A DNA stretch of 64,000 nt from Micromonospora saelicesensis (GTDB lineage: Bacteria > Actinomycetota > Actinomycetes > Mycobacteriales > Micromonosporaceae), in the NCBI RefSeq assembly GCF_900091575.1, contig NZ_FMCR01000006.1, positions 124,001-188,000 of the forward strand. The letters are read 5' to 3'. The notes beneath the pieces were generated by a model that saw only the letters and a list, made by a program, of their open reading frames with translations, searched no databases and was not told where the DNA came from. Both the position numbers and the translations under genes were made by a program. Below, in pieces: positions 43,743 through 51,755 of this stretch; the first letter of the stretch is position 1; each line of letters opens with the position of its first letter.

Positions 43743-45830
43743 ATGTCGCACGGCGAGGAACTGTTCGCTCTCGGCGGGGACGTGACGACGGAGCCCAGCT
43801 TCGAGTCCGCTCTGCGGGGGTACGAGAAGAAACAGGTCGACCGTTATGTCGCACGTGCTGAGCACGAGATCGCGACCCTCGCCTCCGAACGGGAACAGGC
43901 GTACACACAGATCCACAAGCTCGCCGGCCAGGTCGAGGTTCTCCAGCGCGACCTGACCCAGGTGCGCAAGCAGATGAACGTGGTCGACCGGGCGTCGTTC
44001 CGGCACCTTGGCCCACGGGTCGAGTCGATCCTCACTCTCGCCGAGGAGCAGGCCGAGCAGATCCTCGCCGACGCGAACGGGGAGATCGAGGCCCGTCGCG
44101 CCGCGGCCGAGCACATCATCGAGGAGGCCCGCGAGCAGGCCGCGCGGGCTCTGAAGGACTTCGAGATCGCCCTCGCCGCCAGACGCGCGGAGGAGGAGCG
44201 GCACAGCGCCGCCCAGCGGGCCGAGGCGGACGCGGCCCTGCGGTCGGCCAAGGACGAGTCGGCGCAGTTGCGCAAGGCCGCGCAGGACGCGCTGGCGAAG
44301 GCCCAGCAGGAGGCCACCCAGCTGCGGGATTCCGCCAAGGAGATCCACACCCGGGCCCAGCAGGAGGCCACCAAGCTGCGCGAGACGGCCCGCGAGACGC
44401 TGGCCAACGCCCGGCAGGAGGCCAGCGATCTGCGCGATGCCGCCAAGGAGGTGCACGCCAAGGCGCTCCAGGAGGCCAAGCGGCTCACCGACACCGCGAC
44501 CGAGGCCGGGCGGGCCACCCACGCCAAGGCGCAGCAGGAGGCCAAGCAGATCATCGACGACGCGTCGATGGCGGGTCGGGCCACCCGCGCCAAGGCGCAG
44601 CAGGAGGCCGAGCGGCTGACGACGCAGGCCTCCGAGGCGGCGAAGCGCAGCCGCGCCGAGACCGAGGCGTACGTGCAGCGGATGCGCACCGAGACCGAGG
44701 CGTACGTGCAGCACACTCGGGCGCAGACCCAGCAGGAGCTGGGCGCGTGGCGGGCCGGGGTGGAGCAGGAGGTCAACTCCCGTCGGGAGGCGGCCGACCG
44801 GGAGTTGGCGCAGCGACGGTCCGCGGCCGAGCAGGAGTTCGCCAAGCGCCGCGACGAGCTGGACAAGCAGCACGCGGCGCGCCAGCAGGAGGTGGAGGCC
44901 GGGCTCGCCAGCCGTCAGCAGGAGCTGGAGAACGGGTTCACCACCCGTCGGGACGAGCTGGAAACCGAATACTCCGCCCGGAAGAACGAGCTGGAGACCG
45001 AGTACACGGCTCGCAAGAACGAGATCGAGCAGGGCGCGGCCGGCGTCCGTCAGGCGGCCGAGCAGGACGCGGCGGCGCTGCGTCAGCGGTCCGAGGCGGA
45101 GGCCGCCGAGCTGCTGAGCCGGGCCGAGGCCGAGGCCAGCGACAAGCGCCGCAAGGCCGACGAGCATGTCGCGGCGTCCCGGCGGCAGTTCGAGGAGTAC
45201 GCGGCCACCACGCAGCAGCACCTGGCCACCACTCAGCAGCACCTGGCGGCGACCCAGCAGGAGTCGGCGGCGGGCCGTCAGCAGTTGGCCCAGGTGATGT
45301 TGGAGATCGCCCAGGCCCAGCAGCAGTTGGCGGATCTACGGCAGGAGACCTGGAAGGCCCGGCAGGAGTCCGACGAGTTCCAGCGTCAGATGTCCGAGCT
45401 GCGGTTGCAGAGTGTCGCCGGTCCGATCGACGGCCCGACCGCGCCGGCCGGAGACAGCGCGAGCGGAGGCGTCGCCGGTGGTGGGGACGACGGCGTGAGC
45501 GTTGCCGCCGGCGCGGCCTCCGGGTCGGGTACGGGCACCGGGCTGAAGACGGAGCCCGCCGACACCAGGCAGCCGGTGAACGCCGGCGCGGAGGAGTCCG
45601 CGCAGTCCACGACCCGGCCGGTGGCCGAGCCGGTGACCACCGTGGATGGTGGGACGGCGAGCGCCGGTGTGGACGGGGAGCCGACAGTGGCCGCCGTTCC
45701 GGGCGAGGGCGGTCGGGGCGCCAAGCCCACCAAGATCACTAGCACCGGTGAGAACGGCAAGCGACCGACAAAGCCGACCACCGACGAGCGCAGCGCCAAG
45801 CCCAGCAAGGTCACCATCGACAAGGAGTGA
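43743..45830 (+). CDS. Scy-like coiled-coil polarity/cytoskeletal protein
   Basis: A 695-residue protein. A DivIVA-like start (FESALRGYEKKQVDRYVARA) leads to about 500 residues of coiled coil with degenerate repeats. Examples are AKAQQEATQLRDSAKEIHTR, then RAQQEATKLRETARE, and later DELETEYSARKNELETEY. From about 555 the tail is Gly/Ala/Thr-rich and Lys-rich (KPTKITSTGENGKRPTK), probably disordered. Streptomyces Scy organises the hyphal tip with DivIVA and FilP; that protein is about twice as long, so this is a short version. ATG 43743 has a weak ribosome site. Its end abuts the hairpin at 45857. Confidence 0.82.
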   Translation: MSHGEELFALGGDVTTEPSFESALRGYEKKQVDRYVARAEHEIATLASEREQAYTQIHKLAGQVEVLQRDLTQVRKQMNVVDRASFRHLGPRVESILTLAEEQAEQILADANGEIEARRAAAEHIIEEAREQAARALKDFEIALAARRAEEERHSAAQRAEADAALRSAKDESAQLRKAAQDALAKAQQEATQLRDSAKEIHTRAQQEATKLRETARETLANARQEASDLRDAAKEVHAKALQEAKRLTDTATEAGRATHAKAQQEAKQIIDDASMAGRATRAKAQQEAERLTTQASEAAKRSRAETEAYVQRMRTETEAYVQHTRAQTQQELGAWRAGVEQEVNSRREAADRELAQRRSAAEQEFAKRRDELDKQHAARQQEVEAGLASRQQELENGFTTRRDELETEYSARKNELETEYTARKNEIEQGAAGVRQAAEQDAAALRQRSEAEAAELLSRAEAEASDKRRKADEHVAASRRQFEEYAATTQQHLATTQQHLAATQQESAAGRQQLAQVMLEIAQAQQQLADLRQETWKARQESDEFQRQMSELRLQSVAGPIDGPTAPAGDSASGGVAGGGDDGVSVAAGAASGSGTGTGLKTEPADTRQPVNAGAEESAQSTTRPVAEPVTTVDGGTASAGVDGEPTVAAVPGEGGRGAKPTKITSTGENGKRPTKPTTDERSAKPSKVTIDKE

Positions 45831-45856
45831 CGGGCACCCGCCCGCCGAAGCTTCGA

Positions 45857-45903
45857 AATCTTGGACACTTTCCGTCAGCAATTGACGGGAAGTGTCCAAG
45901 ATT
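45857..45903. repeat. hairpin HP1 at the 3' end of the DUF559 gene
   Basis: Two 21-base arms (45857-45877 and 45883-45903) with a five-base GCAAT loop pair at every position but one wobble. The core is ATCTTGGACA with TGTCCAAGAT. The last arm base is also the last base of the DUF559 stop codon. A related hairpin lies at 46914-46964, upstream of the same gene. It also sits between convergent genes and may terminate both. Confidence 0.85.
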
Positions 45904-46877
45904 CATTTTGGCGTCGGGTGGCGCAGGGGCGGGGTGGGGGTCCAGCCGGCTGCGATGAGGGCGCGGCGGACGGTGTCGGCGACCTCGTCCGGGCGGGCGC
46001 GGACCAGCCAGGCCGGGAAGCGCAGAATCCGGTCGCCGCTGGTCCAGACGTCGTTCTGCCGACGCATGTCGGCCGCCCACTGCTTGGCGTCCATGTGGTG
46101 TGCGCCGTCGATCTCCACCTGCACCCGCCACTCCCGCCAGTACGCGTCCAGCCAGCGGTTCCGGCCGGCCGCGTCGACCCGGTGTTCCTGCAGGTCCGGG
46201 CCGGGCAGCCGGTGCCGGCGGCACAGCCGCAGGAAGTCGATCTCGGAGAGCGCCTGTGCGCCGCCCGCGACGTCGCTGACGGTCTGCCCGATCAGCCGCC
46301 GACGGGGGGCCCGAGGGAGGACGTCGAGCACCGCCTGCAACTCCTCGGGCAGCACCCGGCGTTGCTGGCAACCGGCGGCCAGCACCGACTGCGCCTCGTC
46401 CACTCCGGCCGCCCAGCCCGCCGCGTCCACCAGGGCCCGCGCCGTCGTGGTGCGCGGTGGGCGGGCACGTTGGAGATGGGCCTCGGGGAGGACCGTCGTA
46501 CGGTGGACCAGGACGGCGGGCATGTCGATCGGAAGTCGACGCAGGGTGGCCCGCGCGGCACGGCGGGCTGCCGGCACCAGCACGTGCAGCGGCTCCCGTC
46601 GCAGTCCCCGTACGCCGGCTTCGGCGGCGGCGGACACCCCGGCCAGCACCGCCCCCGGCCCGGCCGCGAGCACCGCCACCCAGAGTTGTTGGTCGCGGGT
46701 GAGTGGGCCGTTGCCCGCCAGCAGGATTCCGCGGCAGATCGACCGCCACCGACCGGAGCGAATCCGCCCCCGCACCCGCCCCTCGCTGAGCAACCTGGCG
46801 ATCTGCGCGGTCGTCAGCACGCCCGCCTGCTCGAAGGCGAGCCAGTCGAGTGCGTCGGCGTCATCGGCGGGCAGCAT
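45903..46877 (-). CDS. AbiEi antitoxin-like/DUF559 (Vsr-fold nuclease-like) protein
   Basis: A 324-residue protein. The N-terminal about 55 residues form an AbiEi-type winged helix (AFEQAGVLTTAQIARLLSEG, SGRWRSICRGILL). A middle helical region with TTTARALVDAAGW follows. The last about 110 residues are DUF559, related to very-short-patch repair endonucleases: LPGPDLQEHRV, WLDAYWREWRVQVEIDGAHH, RQNDVWTSGDRILRFPAWLV. The EIDGAHH stretch is the probable metal site. ATG 46877 has AAGG nine bases ahead; the frame stays open upstream to 47285, through hairpin HP2. Related hairpins bracket the gene on both sides. Whether it acts as nuclease, antitoxin or repressor is unknown. Confidence 0.78.
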   Translation of the reverse strand: MLPADDADALDWLAFEQAGVLTTAQIARLLSEGRVRGRIRSGRWRSICRGILLAGNGPLTRDQQLWVAVLAAGPGAVLAGVSAAAEAGVRGLRREPLHVLVPAARRAARATLRRLPIDMPAVLVHRTTVLPEAHLQRARPPRTTTARALVDAAGWAAGVDEAQSVLAAGCQQRRVLPEELQAVLDVLPRAPRRRLIGQTVSDVAGGAQALSEIDFLRLCRRHRLPGPDLQEHRVDAAGRNRWLDAYWREWRVQVEIDGAHHMDAKQWAADMRRQNDVWTSGDRILRFPAWLVRARPDEVADTVRRALIAAGWTPTPPLRHPTPK

Positions 46878-47285
46878 CCGGACAGCCTTCGCCGTTGCGC
46901 GCCGCCCCACCACCAGATCTTGGACAGTTTCCGTTAGGCGGTAACGGAAACTGTCCAAGATCTGCGCGGATTCGGCGGCGTCCGGGGTGGGGTCCTCGTC
47001 GAACTCCGCCTTGATCAGCAGCCGGGCCTCCGCGCAGGGCCACGGCCGGCCGTCGGCCCGGCAGCACCACACGGGTTGCAGCGGGGTGTGCGCGCCGCAG
47101 GGTCGGGCAAACAGGGGTACGGCCCGAGTGGCGGATTGATGGTCGAGCAGATCGGCCGATGGTCGTCTCGATGCCACCACCGGACTGCCGTCGGCGAGCC
47201 GCCGCTCCACGACCGCCACCGCCGGAGACCCTTCCGGACCGTTCAATCCGGCCCGAGGCGCCGACGGTGGTTGGGTGGGGCACAT
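46878..47285 (-). CDS. in-frame upstream ORF, possibly a separate small gene run together with the DUF559 gene
   Basis: From ATG 47285 the frame runs without a stop into the DUF559 gene. Residues 1 to about 108 look protein-like and unrelated to it: VVERRLADGSPVVASRRPSA, and CCRADGRPWPCAEARLLIKA. The latter resembles small actinobacterial Cys-containing proteins. The next about 16 residues (ILDSFRYRLTETVQDL) are encoded by hairpin HP2 itself. This fits a small gene whose 3' end was overwritten when the hairpin and DUF559 unit arrived. A 460-residue single protein is the alternative. The start codon overlaps that of an opposite-strand ORF. Confidence 0.4.
46914..46964. repeat. hairpin HP2 upstream of the DUF559 gene
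   Basis: Perfect 23-bp arms (46914-46936 and 46942-46964) with a five-base GGCGG loop; core ATCTTGGACA with TGTCCAAGAT. It is 37 bases before the DUF559 ATG. Compared with HP1, three stem pairs differ by changes on both sides that keep pairing (A-T to G-C, C-G to G-C, C-G to T-A). Confidence 0.88.
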
Positions 47286-47430
47286 GGCGCATCAGATTGA
47301 CGGTCTCGTGGTCGATGGCGACCATGAGGTGGCTACGCTGCTGGCGCGCTGGGCGATGATCAGAAACGGTGCGTTGTCCAGCCGCCAGTCGATCGAGCTG
47401 ATGAAGGAAGTTGTGACCTCATGGACCTGA
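47284..47430 (+). CDS. possible 48-residue small protein upstream of DUF397
   Basis: ATG 47284 behind GGGTGGGG opens a 48-codon frame reading MAHQIDGLVVDGDHEVATLL and onward to LMKEVVTSWT. Its TGA overlaps the DUF397 start by 10 bases, suggesting coupling. The composition is protein-like and less GC-biased than chance frames. DUF397 genes usually follow an XRE regulator; this short ORF occupies that place and may be unrelated or a remnant. Its start overlaps the opposite-strand ATG at 47285 (CATG), so one of the two starts is probably wrong. Confidence 0.45.
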   Translation: MAHQIDGLVVDGDHEVATLLARWAMIRNGALSSRQSIELMKEVVTSWT

Positions 47431-47609
47431 CCGGCGCGCTCTGGCGCACCTCCACTCGCAGCGGCAACAGTGAGTGTGTCGAGGTGGCGGACAATCTGCC
47501 CGAGGTCGTGGGGGTGCGGGACAGCAAGGAGCCGGCCGGGCCGGTGCTGGTGTTCGCGCCCGCCGCGTGGCGGGCGTTCGTGGCCGTCGCCCGTCGTCCG
47601 ACGGCCTGA
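47421..47609 (+). CDS. DUF397-domain protein
   Basis: A 62-residue DUF397 protein: LWRTSTRSGNSECVEVADNL, VGVRDSKEPAGPVLVF, WRAFVAVARR. In actinomycetes DUF397 proteins pair with XRE-type regulators and in some cases behave as toxin-antitoxin-like or developmental regulators (WhiJ systems). No XRE gene is adjacent here, so this is an orphan. Its start lies inside the end of the 48-codon ORF. Confidence 0.9.
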   Translation: MDLTGALWRTSTRSGNSECVEVADNLPEVVGVRDSKEPAGPVLVFAPAAWRAFVAVARRPTA

Positions 47610-47624
47610 GCCGGGAGGTTCCTG

Positions 47625-48854
47625 GTGCCGCAGCACGACCCGTCCGGCGACGAGCCGGACGTGACCCCCGGTCCCCAGTCAGCGGAAACGCCACCACCGG
47701 CGGAAACCCCACAGCCGGCGGAGACGCCACCGCCAGCGGAGACGCCACCGCCGGTGCCGGTCCCCGCTCCGGGGGTCGACCCGGACGAGCCGCCGGCGGT
47801 CCCGTCCGGAAAGTTCGGCACACCGGGGCGGCCACTGCGCCGCAGCAGCTTCCTGCTCGGCTTCACCGGTGCGCTGGGCGTGCTGCTGGCGTACACCCTC
47901 TATCTGGGGATTCGCAATGCCGGCGGCATCCTCGTGCTGGTGGTGATCGCGCTCTTCCTCGCGGTCGGCCTCAACCCGGCGGTGGTCCGACTGGGCCGCT
48001 GGGGTGTGCCGCACGGCCTGGCGGTGGCGGCGGTGGCCCTCACGGTGGTGCTGCTGCTCTGCGGCGGCATCGTGGCGCTGGTCCCGCCGATCGTCACCCA
48101 GTCGGGGCAGTTCATCGACCAGATCCCGAGCCTGCTCGACGAGTTGCGCCGCAACCCGACGGTCAATGACCTGGTGGAGCGGTACGACGTGGTGGAGCGG
48201 GTGCAGGGCGCGGCCAACGCGGAGACGGTCGGGCGGGCGCTCGGCGGGGTGCTGGGCGGCGCACAACTGATCTTCGGCACAGTGTTCCGGACGCTGACCG
48301 TGCTGGTGCTGACCATCTACTTCCTGGCCTACTTCGACAAGCTGCGCTCGCTGGGCTACTCGTTGGTGCCCCGGTCGCGGCGGCAGCGGGTGCAGCTGAT
48401 CGGCGACGAGATCCTGGCCAAGGTTGGCGCCTACATGGTCGGCGCGCTGAGCATCGCGGTGCTGGCCGGCGCGACCACCTTCGTCTTCGCGCTGATCGTC
48501 GACCTGCCGTACCCGTTCGCGCTGGCCGTGGTGGTCGCGGTGACCGACCTGATCCCGCAGATCGGCGCCACCCTGGGCGCGGTGATCGTGAGTCTGGTCG
48601 GCTTCGCCGCCGACCTGCCCACCGGCATCGCCTGCGCGGTCTTCTTCCTCATCTACCAGCAGGTGGAGAACTACCTCATCTACCCGAAGGTGATGCGGCG
48701 TTCGGTGGAGGTCAACGAGGTGGCCGCCCTGCTGGCCGCGCTGCTCGGAGTGGCGCTGCTGGGCGTGGTGGGCGCGCTGATCGCCATCCCCACGGTGGCC
48801 GCGCTGCAACTGATCCTGCGCGAGGTGGTGCTGCCCCGCCAGGAGCGCCGCTGA
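47625..48854 (+). CDS. AI-2E family transporter
   Basis: A 409-residue membrane protein of the AI-2E/PerM family, now linked to export or sodium/proton exchange in various species. The first about 65 residues are Pro/Glu-rich with PPPAET repeats. About eight spans follow. Signatures include GLNPAVVRLGRWGVPHGLA, VVAVTDLIPQIGATLGAVIV and YQQVENYLIYPKVM. The GTG start has GGGAGG six bases upstream. Substrate unknown. Confidence 0.9.
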   Translation: MPQHDPSGDEPDVTPGPQSAETPPPAETPQPAETPPPAETPPPVPVPAPGVDPDEPPAVPSGKFGTPGRPLRRSSFLLGFTGALGVLLAYTLYLGIRNAGGILVLVVIALFLAVGLNPAVVRLGRWGVPHGLAVAAVALTVVLLLCGGIVALVPPIVTQSGQFIDQIPSLLDELRRNPTVNDLVERYDVVERVQGAANAETVGRALGGVLGGAQLIFGTVFRTLTVLVLTIYFLAYFDKLRSLGYSLVPRSRRQRVQLIGDEILAKVGAYMVGALSIAVLAGATTFVFALIVDLPYPFALAVVVAVTDLIPQIGATLGAVIVSLVGFAADLPTGIACAVFFLIYQQVENYLIYPKVMRRSVEVNEVAALLAALLGVALLGVVGALIAIPTVAALQLILREVVLPRQERR

Positions 48855-48897
48855 GCGTCAGCCCGCCGCACCGGCGGCCAGGCCGGGGACGAGCGGG

Positions 48898-49707
48898 TCA
48901 GTCCGCCTTGGTGGCGGCCGGGCCGGGGACGGGCGTGTCGGCGAAGGCGGCCACCGTCCGGTCGGCGTACGCGCTGACGTCGCCGGCCTCCATCGGGCCG
49001 TCCCAGGTTGTCGGCAGCGGCACCTCGACGGCCGGGTTGACCCGCCGGACGATCTCGTCGAGCACCGTCTCCGCGTCACCCACCCACAGGTGCTTGGCAC
49101 CCGGCACCCCGACCACCTCGGCCTGTGGCACGGCGGCGAACCGCTCCCGCGCCTCGGTGGGGCGCAGATAGTCGTCGAACTCCGGCACCAGCGCCACCAG
49201 CGGCCGACCCGAGTTGGCCCAGGTGGCCAGGTCCTCGGGGGCGGAGAAGCGCAGCGGCGGGGAGAGCAGGATCGCCCCGGCGATCGCCGGGTCGCAGCCG
49301 TACTTCAGCGCCAGGTCGGTGCCGAACGACCAGCCGACGAGCCAGATGTTGGGCAGCTCGGCGAACTCCGCGTACTCGATGGCGGCGGCCACGTCGTACC
49401 GCTCGCCCACCGCGCCGTCGAAGGCTCCCTCGCTGGTGCCGCGCACGCTGCTGGTGCCCCGGGTGTTGAACCGCAGCACCGCCAGGTCGGCCAGCGCGGG
49501 CAGCCGCCAGGCCGCCTTGCGGAACACGTGGCTGTCCATCATTCCGCCATGGGTCGGTAGCGGGTGCAGGCAGACCAGGGTGGCCACCGGCGGCCGGTCG
49601 GCCGGCAGGGCCAGCTCACCGACCAGCCGCAGACCGTCGGCGGTGTGCAGCTCGATGTCCTCCCGGCGGCCGGGCAGGATCGACGACGCGCGGATCGCTG
49701 TGCTCAC
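48898..49707 (-). CDS. alpha/beta hydrolase
   Basis: A 269-residue cytoplasmic hydrolase. LVCLHPLPTHGGMMDSHVF is the oxyanion region, nucleophile Ser127 is in GWSFGT, an acid candidate follows in VPEFDDYLRP, and the His in GAKHLWVGD completes a triad. This layout matches small dienelactone-hydrolase-like proteins. The GTG at 49707 is chosen; 15 earlier in-frame codons look non-coding. No clear ribosome site. Substrate unknown; likely single gene. Confidence 0.82.
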   Translation of the reverse strand: MSTAIRASSILPGRREDIELHTADGLRLVGELALPADRPPVATLVCLHPLPTHGGMMDSHVFRKAAWRLPALADLAVLRFNTRGTSSVRGTSEGAFDGAVGERYDVAAAIEYAEFAELPNIWLVGWSFGTDLALKYGCDPAIAGAILLSPPLRFSAPEDLATWANSGRPLVALVPEFDDYLRPTEARERFAAVPQAEVVGVPGAKHLWVGDAETVLDEIVRRVNPAVEVPLPTTWDGPMEAGDVSAYADRTVAAFADTPVPGPAATKAD

Positions 49708-49807
49708 CGCCCAAGTCTGTCGCGAAGTCGCCGCCGCCGCCCGCCCAGGCACGAACAGGGTGACCCAGGTCGCTCAGCCGCGGCGCGCAGCGCCCCGGGC
49801 GGGTCGC

Positions 49808-50131
49808 TCAGTAGCGCGGGGCGCTCCGGCCACGCTGCACCGCCGGGCCGCGCCGGTCCCGGGCCCGCCAGCAGCCGCTGTGCCAGTGCCGCCGGTCGGT
49901 CAGGTCACCCAGCCCGTCCGCCGGCCAGGCCACCAGGTGCGCCACCCCGGGCCGGATCTCCTGATTACAGCCGGGGCAGCGGTACGTCTTGACCGACGCG
50001 CCCGCGCCGATGCCGCGTACCTGCCAGGCGCCGTCGGTCCACTGCTGCACCGAGGCGACGCCCTGCCGGACCCGGTCGGCGTCCAGGTTGGCGTTCTCGT
50101 CCCGGCGAGGGCGATTGCGACGGGGGCTCAC
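49808..50131 (-). CDS. small zinc-ribbon-like protein (annotated in relatives as ATP/GTP-binding)
   Basis: A 107-residue basic protein beginning VSPRRNRPRRDENANLD. It carries a Cys/His cluster, YRCPGCNQEIRPGVAHLVAW, then RRHWHSGCW, probably a zinc-binding fold. Similar proteins are conserved in actinomycetes, often labelled ATP/GTP-binding without evidence. The GTG at 50131 fits the family N-terminus; the upstream in-frame sequence overlaps the neighbouring gene. It ends in the conserved SAPRY. Confidence 0.78.
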   Translation of the reverse strand: MSPRRNRPRRDENANLDADRVRQGVASVQQWTDGAWQVRGIGAGASVKTYRCPGCNQEIRPGVAHLVAWPADGLGDLTDRRHWHSGCWRARDRRGPAVQRGRSAPRY

Positions 50132-50174
50132 AGTCACCAAGCGTACGTCCGGCGGGTGCGGCCGCCCGGGGCGG

Positions 50175-51224
50175 TCACCAGGTCGCGGGCCGGTCCAGGT
50201 GCTGGGCGACCTGCACCCCACCCAGCACGGTTGCCGCGTCCTCCGCGGTGAAACCCTCGTTCGGCCGGCCCCAACCGGCGGTGACTTGGGCATTCGGTAC
50301 GTCGAGCAGCTCCATCTTCTCGCCCAGTGGGTAGACGTAAACCGGCCGACCGCCCGCCGTCGCGTTGGCTTCCTGGCGGTCACCGACGATGCTGTGCGGG
50401 TACTGGAGCCGCACCTCCATCGAGCGATCCCCTCGCCCGTTGACGATCAGCGAGACGTCCAGCGCGGTCGGGAGGTCGGCCACGGTGACCTCGCATCCGG
50501 CACTCCACGCCCCCGCCGGCAACGCGGTGAGCCGCATCGGGGCGGTGCATCGGTGCGCCTCATCGAGTCGGAGAGCGCTCCTGGCTGCCTGCAGCGCCGC
50601 GTCGGTGGGCGCCTCCGTGCGCAGGCGGGCGAAGAGGCCGGGCAGCGGCTGCCACCGCAATTCCCAGATCGGATCTTTGCCTTCCACGTCCAGGGACAAC
50701 CGAATCAACTGACCGTCGTAGGGCCGGTCCGCCGGTGCCGGGACATACCTGGCCCCCTCCAGGTGAACCTCCTCGGCCACGGCTGCGCTGCGGGCGAGGT
50801 AGAAACTGACCGGCGCGGAGCCACCCAGATCCAGCTGGGCGCTCTCCAGGCCGGCCGCCGATCGCCAGCTCAGGTAGCGAGCGTGGGCCGGGTCGAAGCC
50901 GAAGTGCAGCAGACCGGGGTCCTTTCCGACCAGATCAGGTCGGGCGAGTGCGCCAGGCACCCCGGGGGCCACCGCCGGCGTGTCCGCCTGGGCTGCCGGT
51001 TTCGCCCCCGTCCAGGGCACCTCCACGGGCAGCCCACCGCCGCCCGCCACCCCGAGGCCGAGCACCGCCGCCACGCCGAGCGCCGTCCCGCCCACCGCGG
51101 CCCGTCGCCGCGTCCGCCGGGCCCGGCCCCGGGTAACCGCCCCGCTGGTCAGCTGGCCGATGTCCACCTGACCCTCGGCGCGCTCCCGCAGGGTTGAGAT
51201 GATCCGCTGGTCGAGGTCTGTCAC
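50175..51224 (-). CDS. membrane-anchored partner of the SigE-family sigma factor
   Basis: A 349-residue protein: cytoplasmic N-terminus (VTDLDQRIISTLRERAEGQV), an Arg-rich RGRARRTRRRAAV segment, one span at about 44-62 (GGTALGVAAVLGLGVAGGGG) and a large extracytoplasmic region. The GTG start shares a four-base GTGA overlap with the sigma gene stop and has GGGAG in front. Position and topology suit an anti-sigma or sensor protein, although no zinc anti-sigma motif is visible. Confidence 0.75.
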   Translation of the reverse strand: MTDLDQRIISTLRERAEGQVDIGQLTSGAVTRGRARRTRRRAAVGGTALGVAAVLGLGVAGGGGLPVEVPWTGAKPAAQADTPAVAPGVPGALARPDLVGKDPGLLHFGFDPAHARYLSWRSAAGLESAQLDLGGSAPVSFYLARSAAVAEEVHLEGARYVPAPADRPYDGQLIRLSLDVEGKDPIWELRWQPLPGLFARLRTEAPTDAALQAARSALRLDEAHRCTAPMRLTALPAGAWSAGCEVTVADLPTALDVSLIVNGRGDRSMEVRLQYPHSIVGDRQEANATAGGRPVYVYPLGEKMELLDVPNAQVTAGWGRPNEGFTAEDAATVLGGVQVAQHLDRPATW

Positions 51225-51715
51225 GGTCGGCTCCCGTTGGCGGCCGGGGCACCGCAGCGCTCCCGGAGGTTGGCGAGCGCCCGCATCGCGTGGGTGCGGA
51301 CGGTGACCGGCGAGCAGTCCAGGATCTGCGCGATGGACGCGTCGTCCAGGTCTTCGTAGTAGCGCAGCACCAGGACCGCCCGCTGGCGGTCGGGCAGGCC
51401 GAGGATCAGCCGCCACATCTCGTCCCGGTCGGCCGCTTCGCCGCCGAGGTCACCACGGTGCGGCCGGTCCACGAACGTGTCGATGGACAGCTCGCGGTTC
51501 GACCGGCGGCGCCACCAGGAGTTGTTGGCGTTGACAAGCATCCGGCGCACGTACACGTCAGGCCGGTCCGCCCGGGAGATCTTGCGCCAGTGCACGTACG
51601 CCCGGGACAGCACCTCCTGGGTGAGGTCCTCGGCCCGGTGCTCGTCACCGGTCAGCAGCCGGGCCAGCCGAACGAGGGCCGGGCCGCGGCTGCCGACGTA
51701 CTCCTCGAAGGTCAC
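51221..51715 (-). CDS. SigE-family (ECF-type) RNA polymerase sigma factor
   Basis: A 164-residue ECF-type sigma factor of the actinobacterial SigE family. Region 2 is at about 10-75 (ALVRLARLLTGDEHRAEDL, TQEVLSRAYVHWRKI). Region 4 is at about 100-155 (LPDRQRAVLVLRYYEDLDDA, SIAQILDCSPVTVRTHAMRA). The GTG at 51715 has no clear ribosome site. It overlaps the downstream membrane protein gene by four bases, the usual sigma/anti-sigma layout. Confidence 0.93.
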   Translation of the reverse strand: MTFEEYVGSRGPALVRLARLLTGDEHRAEDLTQEVLSRAYVHWRKISRADRPDVYVRRMLVNANNSWWRRRSNRELSIDTFVDRPHRGDLGGEAADRDEMWRLILGLPDRQRAVLVLRYYEDLDDASIAQILDCSPVTVRTHAMRALANLRERCGAPAANGSRP

Positions 51716-51755
51716 ACCATGCAGACGCGGCCGGAGCCGCCCAGCGTTGACCCGG

